Assembly (NCBI GenBank): GCA_937924355.1
Contig: CALDSY010000186.1
Location: 1 to 64,000 of the forward strand
DNA: 64,000 nucleotides
DNA from: an uncultured Caulobacterales bacterium
GTDB lineage: Bacteria > Pseudomonadota > Alphaproteobacteria > Caulobacterales > Maricaulaceae
Reading direction: 5' to 3'
The notes beneath the pieces are model-generated. The model was not told the DNA's origin. It saw only the letters and a program-made list of their open reading frames with translations, and did not search any database. Below, in pieces: positions 1 to 10,605 of the stretch (position 1 is the stretch's first letter; each line of letters begins with the position of its first letter). Both the position numbers and the translations under genes were made by a program.

Positions 1-1136
1 CGGGCAATAACCTCTTCGCGGAAGGCCAGAAAGGCCTCGATCATCTGACGCACATTCATCTGCATCGGACGACCGCCATTAAGCGCCAGCATGTTGGATG
101 AGAAATTTTGCTGTAGCTGCGAGTAACGGAAAAGCTGGTTCAAAACCACATCTGGAACGGCGTCCCGCTTGAGCTCGATCACCACCCGCATGCCGTTGCG
201 GTCAGACTCGTCTTGCAAGTGCGCAATTCCTTCGACCCGCTTATCCCGAACCAGCTCAGCGATCTTCTTGATCATGTTGGCCTTGTTCACCTGATAGGGA
301 ATTTCCGTGACAATGATCGCATGACGGTCCTTGCGGATTTCTTCCATATGGGTACGGGCCCGCATGATGATGGAGCCCTTGCCATTAAGCACACTGGCTT
401 TGGACCCCGAGCGCCCCATAATAAGCGCACCAGTTGGAAAATCAGGTCCTGGGATCAACTGGATCAGTTCTTCGTCGGTGAGATTGCCATTTTCCAAAAG
501 CGCTATAGCCGCATCGCACACCTCTCCCAAGTTATGCGGCGGGATATTGGTTGCCATACCCACAGCAATACCGCCGGCGCCATTGACCAGAATGTTTGGA
601 TATTTAGCCGGAAGGACAACCGGCTCGCTTTCTGAGGCATCGTAGTTATCTTGGAACCCGACCGTATTTTTCTCGATATCAGCCAAAAGAGACGCCGCAG
701 GGCGATCCATCCGCACTTCGGTATACCGCATAGCCGCAGGCGGATCCCCGTCAACTGACCCAAAATTGCCCTGTCCGTCCAGAAGCGGCAGGCTCATAGA
801 GAAATCCTGCGCCATACGCACCAGCGCATCATAAACAGCACTATCACCATGAGGGTGATACTTACCAATCACATCGCCAACGACACGGGCTGATTTTTTA
901 TAAGGTTTCTCACGGGTAAAGCCGTTCTCGTGCATGGAATACAAAATGCGCCGGTGGACCGGCTTTAGGCCGTCGCGAACATCTGGAATCGCCCGCGAAA
1001 CGATAACGCTCATGGCGTAGTCTAGATAGGAGCGTTTCATTTCCTCTTCGATGGCTATGGGGGAAACGCCCTGTTCCGGAAGGCCCGGTTTGCCGTCATC
1101 TTCATCGTCTTCAGGAATGTCGTTTTCGTCGCTCAT
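1..1136 (-). CDS. gyrA: DNA gyrase subunit A (N-terminal part, cut by window edge)
   Basis: DNA gyrase subunit A, the DNA-cleaving and rejoining subunit of the A2B2 enzyme that introduces negative supercoils. About 378 N-terminal residues are visible; the gene continues beyond the left edge. An acidic N-tail of roughly 25 residues precedes the breakage-reunion domain, with [23 protein letters not shown] and AAMRYTE, whose Tyr is the catalytic residue. FGSVDGD favours GyrA over ParC. In [10 protein letters not shown] the Ser and Asp matching E. coli positions 83 and 87 are both present, so there is no classical quinolone-resistance substitution. It is divergent from the SOD-like gene. The ATG at 1134-1136 is the first in-frame start and fits family alignment. 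Confidence 0.97.
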   Translation of the reverse strand, partial: MSDENDIPEDDEDDGKPGLPEQGVSPIAIEEEMKRSYLDYAMSVIVSRAIPDVRDGLKPVHRRILYSMHENGFTREKPYKKSARVVGDVIGKYHPHGDSAVYDALVRMAQDFSMSLPLLDGQGNFGSVDGDPPAAMRYTEVRMDRPAASLLADIEKNTVGFQDNYDASESEPVVLPAKYPNILVNGAGGIAVGMATNIPPHNLGEVCDAAIALLENGNLTDEELIQLIPGPDFPTGALIMGRSGSKASVLNGKGSIIMRARTHMEEIRKDRHAIIVTEIPYQVNKANMIKKIAELVRDKRVEGIAHLQDESDRNGMRVVIELKRDAVPDVVLNQLFRYSQLQQNFSSNMLALNGGRPMQMNVRQMIEAFLAFREEVIA

Positions 1137-1258
1137 ATCGGTCTTTCTGGAGCTCGATATTGGGTCAAAAAACCCCAAGCAAATGAGGCGCTTCGAATCG
1201 AGCGTTTATCTACCTGTTTAGTAGCATTTCATGGGTCTAAACTCAAACCTTCGGAGTT

Positions 1259-1279
1259 CTTTTTTGCTTTGCAAAAAGG
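1259..1279 (+). other. Small inverted repeat in the SOD gene leader
   Basis: Arms CTTTTTTGC and GCAAAAAGG flank a TTT loop about 40 bases before the sodC start. It could form a short hairpin in the sodC leader or mark a regulator site. There is no direct evidence of function. Confidence 0.25.
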
Positions 1280-1320
1280 TCAACTTTTTCATACGCTGAC
1301 CACTGACAAAGGAAAGCCTT

Positions 1321-1851
1321 ATGAGAGTATTCACAGCCGTTTCTATAGCCGCAATTCTGATGTTTGCTGGCTGTAAATCTGAACAGAGTAAAATTGCTCC
1401 AGAGGCGCAAAGCTATGACCTCATAGGAAGTTCCGGGGAGGTTATCGGGTCTCTAAAGCTGACCGAAACCAATCAAGGGGTGAACGTTGAAGTCCGAGCC
1501 TCAGGCATAGCTCCGGGCGAACACGGCATTCACCTGCATCACACGGGCAGCTGTGTCGCGCCCGATTTTAAAAGCGCGGGCGGTCACATTAATCCGATGA
1601 AAAAAGCCCATGGTTTGAACAACCCGGATGGACCGGACAATGCAGATATGCCAAATGCCGTCGCCAATGCAAATGGAGACGTCCTCTTCGAGTACATGAA
1701 TGAGCGGGTCTCGCTTCGCGGCACCTCAAACCGACCTGCGTTATTGGACGATAACGGGTCAGCCCTTGTTATGCACCAAAACCCTGATGACGGTATCACG
1801 CAGCCCATAGGCGGCGCCGGCCCTAGAATTGCCTGCGCCGAAATTAATTAG
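1321..1851 (+). CDS. sodC: Cu/Zn superoxide dismutase-family lipoprotein
   Basis: SodC-family protein, expected to dismutate superoxide in the periplasm. The signal peptide ends in a lipobox-like FAGC (Cys18), so it is probably a membrane-anchored lipoprotein. Copper-ligand equivalents are His71 and His73 (HGIHLH) and His152 (VMHQNPDD). The bridging His is His89 (GGHINP), zinc-site His97 and Asp109 remain, Arg169 is in GPRIACA, and the disulphide pair is Cys78/Cys172. The zinc-site position equal to human His80 is Asp106 (GPDNADMPN instead of the usual GPHAGDLPN). A clear AAGGAAAG ribosome binding site precedes the ATG. The stop overlaps the convergent TadG-like gene by four bases. Activity is likely but not assured given the zinc-ligand change. 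Confidence 0.88.
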   Translation: MRVFTAVSIAAILMFAGCKSEQSKIAPEAQSYDLIGSSGEVIGSLKLTETNQGVNVEVRASGIAPGEHGIHLHHTGSCVAPDFKSAGGHINPMKKAHGLNNPDGPDNADMPNAVANANGDVLFEYMNERVSLRGTSNRPALLDDNGSALVMHQNPDDGITQPIGGAGPRIACAEIN

Positions 1852-3077
1852 GACTTAATCCGGATAGATCCTTCATTGATCTTCTGACCGATGAGGCGGA
1901 AGATTTCTTTGAAACTCTTGGCGTCATCGGCATCAAAATAATGTTCTTCCTTATCGCCTACAACGTCGTCTCGACATTTCGATAATGCCGCTTCAGCTTG
2001 ATCGGTAAATCCATTATTGTTATTGCGGGCGTTGTCTCTCCCATCATCACCATTATTGCCGCCACATCTTCGGCCTCGATTTTGGTTCCGTTTCGACTCT
2101 TTATCTGCGGCCTCATCATCCCAAGACGCACAGTCAATCAGGAGGAGTTGACCTTTGGATGGAGCTGTGAATGCCACGGCATAGACTTCGATCCCGTCAT
2201 CTCGCATTGATAAACATGTCTCATAAGAATCTTCGTCCAGTATTTCAGGAATCCCACCCGCCGTATTTTCACCGTCTGTCATGAAAATTACAAACTCATC
2301 GAGTGTCGCAAGATTAAATTTGGGGTCAACCGATTTCCGATAAGCCCTGTCGTCGATGATTTGTTTGTAAGCGTTTTCGAGCGCAACTGCGGAGTTTGTC
2401 GAACCTCCAGCAACGAGGCCATCTACAGCAGATTCAACGTCCACAAAGCCCCAGGACATTGCCTGCTCCGCTGCCAAAACGCTACTAAAAGCGGACATTC
2501 CTGTCCGTAGATATTTATCAATTGATGTTTTGTTTCGGACATTTGCATCTATTTCAGCAAACAGCTGCTTCGTCGCGTCTTTCAATACATTTAACTTGAT
2601 TTGCCCATCTTTGGTATTCCACCCCATTGAGCCTGAAACATCTAAGGCAAACGCGATGGTTAGTGGATCAATGCTATTGGGGTAAGCAACCACACTCTTG
2701 TAATCGACTTGTTGCGTATTCTTACCCATCATTTTTGCAAATGGAAGGTCTACTTCAGTCCCCACAGAAACAATGACGTCCCCGGAATCATCATCAAAAT
2801 GAATTACAGGTTCACCGACAAATTTACCCGGCAACATCTGATAACCATTGGCTTCCAGATACCGTTGAACAATCAGAGCTCTTTCTGGAGAATCAAACGC
2901 TTGAGCGCCAGCGAGTGCTGCCGCATCTGTTATCGCAGCGACTTTTCGTTTGGTGCTGACAACTTTAGCAAAATCCACAGCCATCATCGTCAACAGTAAT
3001 AAAACCGTTGCACACACTGAAAACATAATGGCGAAATTTCCATTTTCGTCACGCCAAAACTTTTTGACAATGCCCAT
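1848..3077 (-). CDS. TadG-like pilus assembly protein with von Willebrand factor A domain
   Basis: TadG-like protein: an N-terminal membrane anchor with a TadE/TadG-type hydrophobic segment (NFAIMFSVCATVLLLL onward), followed by the DAAALAGAQA segment typical of TadG and a VWA domain with MIDAS motif DVSGSMG at about residue 146. TadG proteins belong to Flp/Tad pilus loci, but no other tad gene lies here, so this is an orphan whose pilus role is inferred. An Asn/Arg/Gly-rich insertion (NNGDDGRDNARNNNN) interrupts the C-terminal part of the VWA domain. I chose the ATG at 3075-3077 because GGGAG lies seven bases upstream; a TTG two codons earlier is less likely. A near-match CtrA box lies upstream. 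Confidence 0.85.
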   Translation of the reverse strand: MGIVKKFWRDENGNFAIMFSVCATVLLLLTMMAVDFAKVVSTKRKVAAITDAAALAGAQAFDSPERALIVQRYLEANGYQMLPGKFVGEPVIHFDDDSGDVIVSVGTEVDLPFAKMMGKNTQQVDYKSVVAYPNSIDPLTIAFALDVSGSMGWNTKDGQIKLNVLKDATKQLFAEIDANVRNKTSIDKYLRTGMSAFSSVLAAEQAMSWGFVDVESAVDGLVAGGSTNSAVALENAYKQIIDDRAYRKSVDPKFNLATLDEFVIFMTDGENTAGGIPEILDEDSYETCLSMRDDGIEVYAVAFTAPSKGQLLLIDCASWDDEAADKESKRNQNRGRRCGGNNGDDGRDNARNNNNGFTDQAEAALSKCRDDVVGDKEEHYFDADDAKSFKEIFRLIGQKINEGSIRIKS

Positions 3078-3146
3078 CGCCAATCTCCCAAATAATCCCA
3101 GTTTTCTCGAATTCTCAATAGATTAAGGAATCCGCTGAAAACGAAA

Positions 3147-3161
3147 TTAACAAACAGTAAA
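3147..3161. promoter_or_regulatory. Near-consensus CtrA box (TTAA-N7-TAAA)
   Basis: TTAA-CAAACAG-TAAA differs in one base from the alphaproteobacterial CtrA consensus TTAA-N7-TTAA. It sits about 70 bases upstream of the TadG-like start and 106 bases upstream of aspS on the other strand. CtrA controls pilus genes in Caulobacter, so the first is the more natural target. This is inference from a short motif that can occur by chance. Confidence 0.35.
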
Positions 3162-3267
3162 TTTTGATTGCTTCAGTTAGATGCTATTACCAATCTGACC
3201 CTCCAAAACTTTCTTGACTTAATGCCCTAGTCCGTTAAGCCGCGTCAAAGATTTGACGGAGCCAATG

Positions 3268-5082
3268 ATGCACGCTTTTCGTAGCCATACTTGCGGACAA
3301 CTTCGCGGAGCCGATGCGGGAAACACCGTTCGTCTGTCGGGGTGGATTCACCGAAAAAGAGAACATGCGAATGCGCTGTTTATCGACTTGCGGGACCATT
3401 ACGGTATAACACAGGTTGTGGTCTATCCCGTCGCGGATTTCTATGAGACCGCAAAACGCGCACCGGCGGAAAGTGTTATTACCGTTACCGGCGAGGTTTT
3501 ATCCCGCGATGGTGAAGCAGTGAATAAGGAAATTGATACGGGCGAGGTCGAAATCCGTGTTGATGAATTTATTCTGGAAAGTGTCGCTGAACAGGTTCCT
3601 GTTCCTGTGTTTGGAGAGCCGGATTACCCGGAAGATCTCAGACTTAAATATCGCTACTTGGATCTAAGACGAGAGACTCTCCACAAAAACATTATGTTGC
3701 GCGGACAGGTTATCAACTCCATTCGGCGCCGGATGGTTGAAGAAGGATTTTTTGAATTTCAGACCCCCATTCTGACTGCAAGTTCCCCAGAAGGCGCGCG
3801 CGACTTTCTCGTGCCATCACGCCTTAATCCGGGAAAGTTTTATGCCCTGCCCCAGGCGCCTCAACAGTTCAAACAGCTGATCATGGTCTCAGGCTTTGAC
3901 CGCTACTTTCAGATTGCGCCCTGTTTCCGGGACGAGGATGCCCGCGCAGATCGCTCTCCTGGCGAATTTTATCAACTCGATATAGAGATGAGCTTCGTTA
4001 CGCAGGACGATGTATTCAACGCAATTGAGCCTGTCATGGCCGGCGTTTTCGAAGAATTTGCAGATGGCAGAACAGTCGAGACGCCTTTCCCGCGCATACC
4101 CTATAAAGAGTCCATGGAAAAATACGGTTCGGATAAACCGGACTTACGAAATCCAATCCTTCTGAAAGATGTTTCGGATTTCTTCACGGATGAAAGCCTG
4201 ACGGGTTTCGGGATTTTTGCCAAGATCACTGGCGGCGGCGGTAAAGTTATCGCTATTCCCGCTCCTAAAGCTGCAGCCGAGAAATCGCGCAAATTTTTCG
4301 ACGACATGGACAAGTGGGCGAAGAAAGAAATGCAAATGCCAGGGTTGGGTTATGCGAGATTGTCCGGAGGCGACGACGGAGCGACTCGGTCTCAAGACCC
4401 CGTCCTGAAAAATTTCAAACCCGAACATCTGGCGAAATTCTTGGAAGTGACCGGCTTGTCTGCGGGTGACGGCGTCTTCTTTGCCGCCGGCAAAAAAACC
4501 GATGCCTATAAGCTCGCAGGCGCCGCTCGGAACAGCATTGGTGAGCAATTAGACTTGCTTGATGACGGGGTTTTCAAGTTCTGCTGGATCGTCGATTTTC
4601 CCATGTATGAATGGGATGAAGACAATAAAAAGATCGATTTCTCTCATAATCCATTCTCTATGCCCCAGGGCGGAATGGCGGCGCTGGAGAACGCTAAATC
4701 CGATGACGAGCTATTGGATATTCTTGCCTATCAATATGATATTGTTTGTAACGGCGTGGAACTGTCCTCCGGGGCGATCCGAAACCACAAGCCTGAGATC
4801 ATGTATAAGGCTTTTGAAAATGTTGGATACGGGCCTGAGGTCGTTGACGACAAATTCGCCGGCATGATCAATGCGTTTAAATCAGGCGCGCCGCCGCACG
4901 GAGGCATTGCACCAGGAATTGACCGTATCGTGATGTTATTGGCTGGCGCGAAAAACATTCGCGAAGTCATTCTCTTCCCGATGAACGGGCAGGCGCAAGA
5001 CTTAATGATGAATGCGCCGTCTGATGCTGATCCGAAACAGTTAAAAGAACTCTATCTCAAGCATCTACCGATTGAGGAATAA
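3268..5082 (+). CDS. aspS: Aspartyl-tRNA synthetase
   Basis: Class IIb aspartyl-tRNA synthetase of the bacterial type, which charges tRNA-Asp with aspartate. In order it has the OB-fold anticodon-binding domain ([10 protein letters not shown]), the catalytic core with class II motif 2 ([25 protein letters not shown]), the bacterial GAD insertion, and motif 3 ([14 protein letters not shown]). Its roughly 604 residues match the family. The start is the ATG at 3268 ([10 protein letters not shown]), which aligns with family starts and lies six bases after CGGAG; a TTG at 3253 and an ATG at 3265 are also in frame. Whether it also makes Asp-tRNA-Asn cannot be decided here. Confidence 0.97.
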   Translation: MHAFRSHTCGQLRGADAGNTVRLSGWIHRKREHANALFIDLRDHYGITQVVVYPVADFYETAKRAPAESVITVTGEVLSRDGEAVNKEIDTGEVEIRVDEFILESVAEQVPVPVFGEPDYPEDLRLKYRYLDLRRETLHKNIMLRGQVINSIRRRMVEEGFFEFQTPILTASSPEGARDFLVPSRLNPGKFYALPQAPQQFKQLIMVSGFDRYFQIAPCFRDEDARADRSPGEFYQLDIEMSFVTQDDVFNAIEPVMAGVFEEFADGRTVETPFPRIPYKESMEKYGSDKPDLRNPILLKDVSDFFTDESLTGFGIFAKITGGGGKVIAIPAPKAAAEKSRKFFDDMDKWAKKEMQMPGLGYARLSGGDDGATRSQDPVLKNFKPEHLAKFLEVTGLSAGDGVFFAAGKKTDAYKLAGAARNSIGEQLDLLDDGVFKFCWIVDFPMYEWDEDNKKIDFSHNPFSMPQGGMAALENAKSDDELLDILAYQYDIVCNGVELSSGAIRNHKPEIMYKAFENVGYGPEVVDDKFAGMINAFKSGAPPHGGIAPGIDRIVMLLAGAKNIREVILFPMNGQAQDLMMNAPSDADPKQLKELYLKHLPIEE

Positions 5083-5129
5083 TGATCATCATCATCTCGC
5101 CGCCGTTAAGTCTGGCAGCAAGGGAAGCT

Positions 5130-6071
5130 TCATTCCTCGATTTTTCGGCGAATACCTAATAGGTCGGCATGAACACGTTGCAGGGCCCGGCGGCCTTCCG
5201 GCGTCGTACTCTTCATGAGGACTTCGAGATTTTGGATGGCGCGCTCAGTTCGCAACGCTATTTCCCTGTCCCGCGCCACCATATATCCATGTTCCGCCAG
5301 ATCATGAATTTCTGTGGCTTCGGAATTTTCTTTGCAATAGGAGATGGTCAAATCTACAGGAAGCTGTGTTTGCCCATTACCACAAGCCTTGTCTAAATGT
5401 TCTTGTGTTAGCCCGCTAACCGACACCATTTTCGCACCGGATAAATCAGCGCCCGAAAAATTAGCTGCGCTTAAATTTGCCGATCCAAAGTCCGTCTTTA
5501 CTAAAGTCGCATCAACAAAACTTGCACCTGTCAAATTGGCTCCGTCCAGTCTTGCCAGCGTTAGATCGGATCCATCAAAGGATGCCGCCAGTGCCGACAA
5601 GCGGCTTAGGTTCGCGCCCTTCAAACTGGAGTTAAGAATACGTCCTTTTTTCAATTCTGCGGCAGCTAGCGTCGCGCCTTGCAGATCGGATTCATCCAAA
5701 ACGATTTCCGTCAAAGTCGAGTCTTTGAGGTTTGCACCCCGAAGCAGGATGTTCTTGGCCTTTACTCGCGCAAAGAAGGATCTACTGAGCTGCGCCCCTG
5801 ACAGGTCGGAATGTTCGATTTTTGCACCTGAAAAATTGACCCGATTTAAGATTGCTCCCGAAAGATCAGAATGCTTCATATTGGTTCCGCTATAATCGGA
5901 ACCCGAAAGATCACATCCCGAGCAATTCATATTGGAAATGCTAATCTGCTTTTTGACGCTGGTTTTATAATCCCATTGTGCGTGAGATATCCCGGCCGTA
6001 GACGCCAGAAGAGCGGCTGAAAACAGAACACGATGGAGAATTCGATAAGTCATCGATCCGCTTATAGACAT
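5130..6071 (-). CDS. Exported pentapeptide-repeat protein
   Basis: Pentapeptide-repeat protein with a signal peptide (hydrophobic run then ISHA/QWDY, signal peptidase I-like). Tandem A(D/N)LxG-type pentapeptides run from about residue 45 to 230 (SDLSGA, ANLKDS, ANLTGA, ADLSGA), predicting a right-handed quadrilateral beta-helix. A charged, probably helical tail of about 65 residues follows. Cys50 and Cys53 form a CxxC-like pair at the entrance to the helix. Function is unknown. The signal peptide places it outside the cytoplasm, arguing against a gyrase-protecting Qnr/MfpA role. Either ATG (6071 or 6053) could be the start; neither has a strong ribosome site. It converges with aspS with a 47-base gap. 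Confidence 0.85.
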   Translation of the reverse strand: MSISGSMTYRILHRVLFSAALLASTAGISHAQWDYKTSVKKQISISNMNCSGCDLSGSDYSGTNMKHSDLSGAILNRVNFSGAKIEHSDLSGAQLSRSFFARVKAKNILLRGANLKDSTLTEIVLDESDLQGATLAAAELKKGRILNSSLKGANLSRLSALAASFDGSDLTLARLDGANLTGASFVDATLVKTDFGSANLSAANFSGADLSGAKMVSVSGLTQEHLDKACGNGQTQLPVDLTISYCKENSEATEIHDLAEHGYMVARDREIALRTERAIQNLEVLMKSTTPEGRRALQRVHADLLGIRRKIEE

Positions 6072-6144
6072 CTCTTACATGAACTTCGAGTAAAAATACG
6101 GTAATGTATGGCACCAATTACACGTAAAATACGAACGATATTCC

Positions 6145-9100
6145 CTAGGAACAGCCGGTTGTTGTCCCGCAAGTGTCACATTTCAAACAGGTTCCGTTTC
6201 GAACAAGGGTAAAATGTCCGCACTCATCGCAAGAGTCGCCCGTATATCCACGGAACCGCGCCTGGCTGGACGTGGAAATCGCGCTGGATTTATTGGCGGA
6301 TTTGACCGACCTGATTTCTTCTTGAGAAATTTCTATATTTTCTTCATCGATGGCCAGGTCTAGGGCGTCCTGCTCTTTTTCATTGGCTGGACGGGTTACA
6401 AATGGAACAACATTTTTTTCCGGTACATCCCGGTTAAATCCTTTAGAGTAACCCGGCAGAAATAACTGTTCCCCGGCCTGCCCTGGTCCGGGATTACGTT
6501 CTTCTTCACCCCGGCCAATATGATCGGGCGTCGCTTCGTGCGGATTTACATGGGCGAGATCATCCCAACCCAGATAGGAGACGCCAAGTTCCCGGAAAAT
6601 ATAATCAAGAATAGAATTGGCGAACTTGATCCGATCATTGCCAACGACAGGTCCAGACGGCTCAAACCGCGTAAACACAAAGGCTTCGACAAACTCGTCC
6701 AGAGGCACGCCATATTGAAGGCCAATTGAAATTGCGATGGCAAAATTGTTCATCAAAGACCGGAAGGCTGCGCCCTCTTTGTGCATATCAATGAAAATTT
6801 CACCTAATCGCCCGCTCTCAAATTCGCCCGTGTGGAGGTAAACCTTATGTCCGCCAATGGTCGCTTTCTGGATATACCCGGTTCGCCGATCTGGCAGGCG
6901 TTCTCGTTCAATGGGTTTTTCGATAATGCGCTCGATAACCTTTTCGACAATCCGTTCGGTTGTCTGAACTGTTTTTTGCGCCGTTGATTGATCAAAGGCA
7001 TCTTCAAGGGCTTCCAGATCGTCATCCCCGAATACGGCTGAATTCAACGGTTGTGAAAGCTTGGAGCCATCGCGATAAATAGCAATCGACTTCAGCCCCT
7101 CTGTCCATGCCAAATCATAGATATCGCGACACTCTGAAATGCTGGACTTCGACGGCATATTGACGGTTTTGGATATAGCGCCAGAAATAAAGGGTTGCGC
7201 CGCCGCCATCATTAAAACATGGGAATTTGCGCTCAACGAACGCGTACCACTACGCCCGCATGGCGTCGCGCAATCAAACACCGGTAAATCGGTATCTTTC
7301 AAGTGAGGCGCGCCTTCCAAAGTCATTGCGCCGGTACAATAGATGTTTGCCTGCAAAATTTGATCTTCGCTAAATCCTAGCACAGGCAATAAATCAAATG
7401 CGTGTTTGCTAATTTGCTCTTCTGTCAGCCCAAGTGCCTTTCGGCAAAACTCTGGATCCAGTACGCTTGTGGAGAACGCAAACCGAATATCAAAAGCTTG
7501 CTTGAGTGCATCCTCAACCAGCGCGATTTCCAGATCACTAAACCCGCGATCTTTCAAAGCTCTATGCCCGATAGCAGGGGATCCTTTTAATGTCCCCCGC
7601 CCAAGAGCGTATTCAATCATTTCTTCGATTTGTTCTTGTGAATATCCCAGAACTTTTAGGGCAGACGGCACAGCCTGATTGATTATTTTAAAATGGCCTC
7701 CACCGGCCAATGATTTAAATTTCACAAGAGCGAAGTCAGGCTCGATCCCGGTCGTATCGCAATCCATCAATAGTCCAATGGTTCCCGTCGGGGCTATGAC
7801 GCTGACCTGCGCATTTCTGAACCCATATTGAGCGCCAAGTTTTTCTGCATCACGCCAGGATTTCACAGCGGCGGACACCAATCCATCGAAATGACATAGA
7901 TCGGCCTCAAGACCCCGCGGCCGGTAGGAAAGCCCGTCATAGGTTTTACGGTTCTCAGCAGCGCGGCGATGGTTTTTGATCACCCGCTGCATGGAGGATG
8001 CGTTTTTTTCATAGCTGGCGAAAGGACCGGCAAAAGCGGCCATTTCTGCTGAGGTTTTATAAGCAATTCCGGACATAAGTGCCGTGATGGCGCCGCATAC
8101 AGATCGCCCTTCTACACTGTCATAAGCTAGGCCGCTCGACATCAGCAGCCCGCCTATATTAGCAAACCCAAGTCCTAACGTACGAAATTCAAAAGATCGG
8201 CTCGCAATGGCTTTCGATGGGAACTGAGCCATCAAGACAGAAATCTCGAGTACGATTGTCCAAATGCGGCATGCATGTTCGAACGCTTCGATATAAAATT
8301 GTCCATCAGAACGAAGAAACTTCGTAAGATTGAGTGATGCCAAATTACAGGCTGTATCATCCAGAAACATATATTCGGAACAGGGGTTTGACCCGCGAAT
8401 ATCACCCGAATGTTGACAAGTATTCCAAGCATTAATTGTGTCATGGAACTGCACGCCAGGGTCCGCACTGCTCCAGGCCGCTTTGGCGATTTTCTCCCAA
8501 AGAGACTTTGCCGAAACACTCTGCGCGATGGCACCGTCCACCCGCCGAACCAAATCCCATTGCTCATCATTGGCAACAGCTTTGAGAAAACGGTCCGTTA
8601 CCCGGACCGAATTATTGGCATTTTGACCGGCAACTGTGGCATAAGCCGCGCCGTTCCAGTCCGTGGATAATTCCTCTATTTGGATAAAATCAATGCCTTG
8701 CGCTGCAAGCGCCAGAGCACGCTGGATAATTCCGCCGGGAACACCATCCCTTCGGGCGTTTTGCATGGCACGTTTTAGCGCGGTGTTTTTGGCAGGATCG
8801 AAACAATCGGCCTCTGCGCCTGAACAATTCAGCGCGGCCTCCATGACTTTATCGAGGCGCTTTTTAATAACTTTGGACCCCGCAACCAAGGCAGCGACTT
8901 TAACTTCCTCATCGGTTTTCCAGTCGATGAAGGCCTCAATATCAGGATGATCGATGTCAACGATGACCATTTTGGCGGCGCGGCGAGTTGTGCCGCCGGA
9001 TTTAATTGCGCCTGCAGATGCATCGCCGACCTTCAAAAAGCTCATCAGTCCGGATGATTGACCGCCACCTGATAAAGGCTCGTCCACACCGCGGAGGCTT

Positions 9101-9780
9101 GAGAAGTTGGACCCGGTTCCCGACCCATATTTGAACAATCTGGCTTCCCGGTGCCACAAATCCATAATTGAGTTTTCACCGAGCAACCGATCGTCGACAG
9201 ATTGGATGAAACACGCATGAGGCTGCGGACGTTCAAAAGCTGTTTTGGATTGATGAACATCGCCCGTTTCGTGATCGACATAGAAATGCCCCTGCCCGTC
9301 TCCGGTAAGTCCATAAGCCCAATTTAGTCCGGTATTGAACCATTGCGGAGAATTCGGCGCGGCCATTTGAGTGGCCAGCATATACCTTAATTCATCATTG
9401 AATACAGCGGCATCAGACTCGCTATCAAAAAAGCCGCCTTTCCACCCCCAATAGGTCCAGCAACCGGCCAATCGATCAAACACCTGCCGAGCATCGTTTT
9501 CACCGCCTGTTGACCGCCCAACGGGGACGCGGCGGTGCAACCATGTTGGCATTCCGGCCTCTGCAACCTTTTTGGTTTTCGCGGGGACCTCAGCGCGGCG
9601 AAAATATTTCCGAGCCATGATATCACTGGCTACCTGAGAGAAATTTTCCGGGACTTTAAAGTCACCAGTTTCTGACATGATAGTTCCGTCCGCTTTGCGC
9701 AGCGCGCTGCGTACGGTTTTAAAAGCAATATCTTCGTAAGGCCCTTTGTCCTTACGCGTAAATTTTCGCGATACTTTCAT
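6145..9780 (-). CDS. nrdJ: Vitamin B12-dependent (class II) ribonucleoside-diphosphate reductase
   Basis: Adenosylcobalamin-dependent ribonucleotide reductase, which makes deoxyribonucleotides independently of oxygen. The large class II form of about 1,211 residues. Visible are the catalytic-barrel motifs ([21 protein letters not shown] region, finger loop [19 protein letters not shown]), a substrate/effector core, a charged linker, a TSCPD-type domain, and a C-terminal zinc-ribbon-like tail with two CxxC pairs (CDECG and CDTCG) expected to re-reduce the active site. I chose the ATG at 9778-9780, with AGGTGAG just upstream, over an in-frame GTG three codons earlier. No cobalamin riboswitch is recognisable upstream. 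It implies B12 synthesis or uptake. No other ribonucleotide reductase lies here. Confidence 0.97.
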   Translation of the reverse strand: MKVSRKFTRKDKGPYEDIAFKTVRSALRKADGTIMSETGDFKVPENFSQVASDIMARKYFRRAEVPAKTKKVAEAGMPTWLHRRVPVGRSTGGENDARQVFDRLAGCWTYWGWKGGFFDSESDAAVFNDELRYMLATQMAAPNSPQWFNTGLNWAYGLTGDGQGHFYVDHETGDVHQSKTAFERPQPHACFIQSVDDRLLGENSIMDLWHREARLFKYGSGTGSNFSSLRGVDEPLSGGGQSSGLMSFLKVGDASAGAIKSGGTTRRAAKMVIVDIDHPDIEAFIDWKTDEEVKVAALVAGSKVIKKRLDKVMEAALNCSGAEADCFDPAKNTALKRAMQNARRDGVPGGIIQRALALAAQGIDFIQIEELSTDWNGAAYATVAGQNANNSVRVTDRFLKAVANDEQWDLVRRVDGAIAQSVSAKSLWEKIAKAAWSSADPGVQFHDTINAWNTCQHSGDIRGSNPCSEYMFLDDTACNLASLNLTKFLRSDGQFYIEAFEHACRIWTIVLEISVLMAQFPSKAIASRSFEFRTLGLGFANIGGLLMSSGLAYDSVEGRSVCGAITALMSGIAYKTSAEMAAFAGPFASYEKNASSMQRVIKNHRRAAENRKTYDGLSYRPRGLEADLCHFDGLVSAAVKSWRDAEKLGAQYGFRNAQVSVIAPTGTIGLLMDCDTTGIEPDFALVKFKSLAGGGHFKIINQAVPSALKVLGYSQEQIEEMIEYALGRGTLKGSPAIGHRALKDRGFSDLEIALVEDALKQAFDIRFAFSTSVLDPEFCRKALGLTEEQISKHAFDLLPVLGFSEDQILQANIYCTGAMTLEGAPHLKDTDLPVFDCATPCGRSGTRSLSANSHVLMMAAAQPFISGAISKTVNMPSKSSISECRDIYDLAWTEGLKSIAIYRDGSKLSQPLNSAVFGDDDLEALEDAFDQSTAQKTVQTTERIVEKVIERIIEKPIERERLPDRRTGYIQKATIGGHKVYLHTGEFESGRLGEIFIDMHKEGAAFRSLMNNFAIAISIGLQYGVPLDEFVEAFVFTRFEPSGPVVGNDRIKFANSILDYIFRELGVSYLGWDDLAHVNPHEATPDHIGRGEEERNPGPGQAGEQLFLPGYSKGFNRDVPEKNVVPFVTRPANEKEQDALDLAIDEENIEISQEEIRSVKSANKSSAISTSSQARFRGYTGDSCDECGHFTLVRNGTCLKCDTCGTTTGCS

Positions 9781-9939
9781 GAAGCTCACCTGCCAGTGCC
9801 AGAATATAAAGATAAGACTTTAAAAAACCATGTTCAAGGCTCTTTGACCGTCTTGTTTCACCAGCCAGATCACGGCGCGTTAACAAAGCGCTCATTGATC
9901 GTTAACTGGATTTTATGCCGAATCGCCTATAGTGCCCTT

Positions 9940-10029
9940 ATGTTGAATTACATTGTCATACCTGGGGCAATTTTAGGCGTAATTCTAATGCTCGCCGTTA
10001 TTGCTGCCGATATACGCTCAGCCGGTTAG
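9940..10029 (+). CDS. Possible 29-residue membrane microprotein
   Basis: A short reading frame encoding one predicted transmembrane segment (LNYIVIPGAILGVILMLAVIAAD) and a short charged tail. There is no clear ribosome site, but a TATAGT element lies six bases before the ATG, which could allow near-leaderless translation. Its TAG stop overlaps the stop of the convergent lipocalin gene by four bases (TTAG), the same arrangement as three other convergent pairs in this window, which modestly supports reality. I do not recognise a family. Confidence 0.35.
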   Translation: MLNYIVIPGAILGVILMLAVIAADIRSAG

Positions 10030-10556
10030 TTCGGCGATTGATCTACCCAGATCAGGTCTTCGGTATCGAAGTCCATCGCATTGATTTTGTTCATAAAATT
10101 GGATTTCACATGATTTGGAATTGTTGGCGTGCGCGATAACAGCCACAGATATTTTTTATTATGGTTGGTCACAAAGCTATATTGGTAATTGTCATCCAAT
10201 TCGAAAACGACATAGGGTCCATATATAGGTCCAAAGAATGAAACCTTTAGGTGTCCTTTGTCTTCACCATCAACAAAGTACGCTTTTCCATTGGCAACTT
10301 TCCACTTTTGCTTATCGGCTTTATAACCCTTGTTAACGACCTTGATGCCACCATCTTCGCGCTTAGAATAATTGGCGGTCACCTGCGTCATGCCTTTTTC
10401 GAACCTATTTTCTATTCTCGCAATTTCATACCATTGGCCCAAATAACGATCGGCTTTGAAGTGACTGACAGGCACGACATCGCTCGCCAGGGTTGTCGAA
10501 CATGCACAGAACAATAAAGAAAGAGAAATGACTATCGTGAAACGAATAAAGTGCAT
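10026..10556 (-). CDS. blc: Outer-membrane lipocalin (Blc-like lipoprotein)
   Basis: Bacterial lipocalin, a small beta-barrel that binds lipids at the outer membrane and is linked to envelope stress and membrane repair in E. coli. The signal sequence ends in a lipobox-like CAC-S, followed by the lipocalin signature YLGQWYEIARIENRFEKGM and conserved GPIYGPYVVFELD and YLWLLSRTP segments. Its 176 residues match Blc. I start at the ATG at 10554-10556, which follows AGGA by eight bases and gives a proper signal peptide; the longer upstream frame lacks this. It converges with a microprotein and diverges from the flavin oxidoreductase. Confidence 0.92.
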   Translation of the reverse strand: MHFIRFTIVISLSLLFCACSTTLASDVVPVSHFKADRYLGQWYEIARIENRFEKGMTQVTANYSKREDGGIKVVNKGYKADKQKWKVANGKAYFVDGEDKGHLKVSFFGPIYGPYVVFELDDNYQYSFVTNHNKKYLWLLSRTPTIPNHVKSNFMNKINAMDFDTEDLIWVDQSPN

Positions 10557-10605
10557 ACAGAAATCCTGCTTGAGAGAATAGGAAAAGACAACTATCAGAC
10601 AAACT

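Noticed and set aside
5344-5895. 183-codon frame on the plus strand rich in repeated KLAP/FAPxK motifs
   Set aside because: It is antisense to the pentapeptide-repeat gene, and the repeats mirror that gene's own repeats.
5130-6071. Gyrase-protecting Qnr/MfpA role for the pentapeptide protein near gyrA
   Set aside because: It has an export signal, so it should not meet cytoplasmic gyrase; proximity is about 4 kb and not an operon.
9781-9939. Cobalamin riboswitch or NrdR boxes upstream of nrdJ
   Set aside because: No recognisable B12-box or NrdR palindrome in the 160 bases; a weak GCACTGGCAGG likeness is insufficient.
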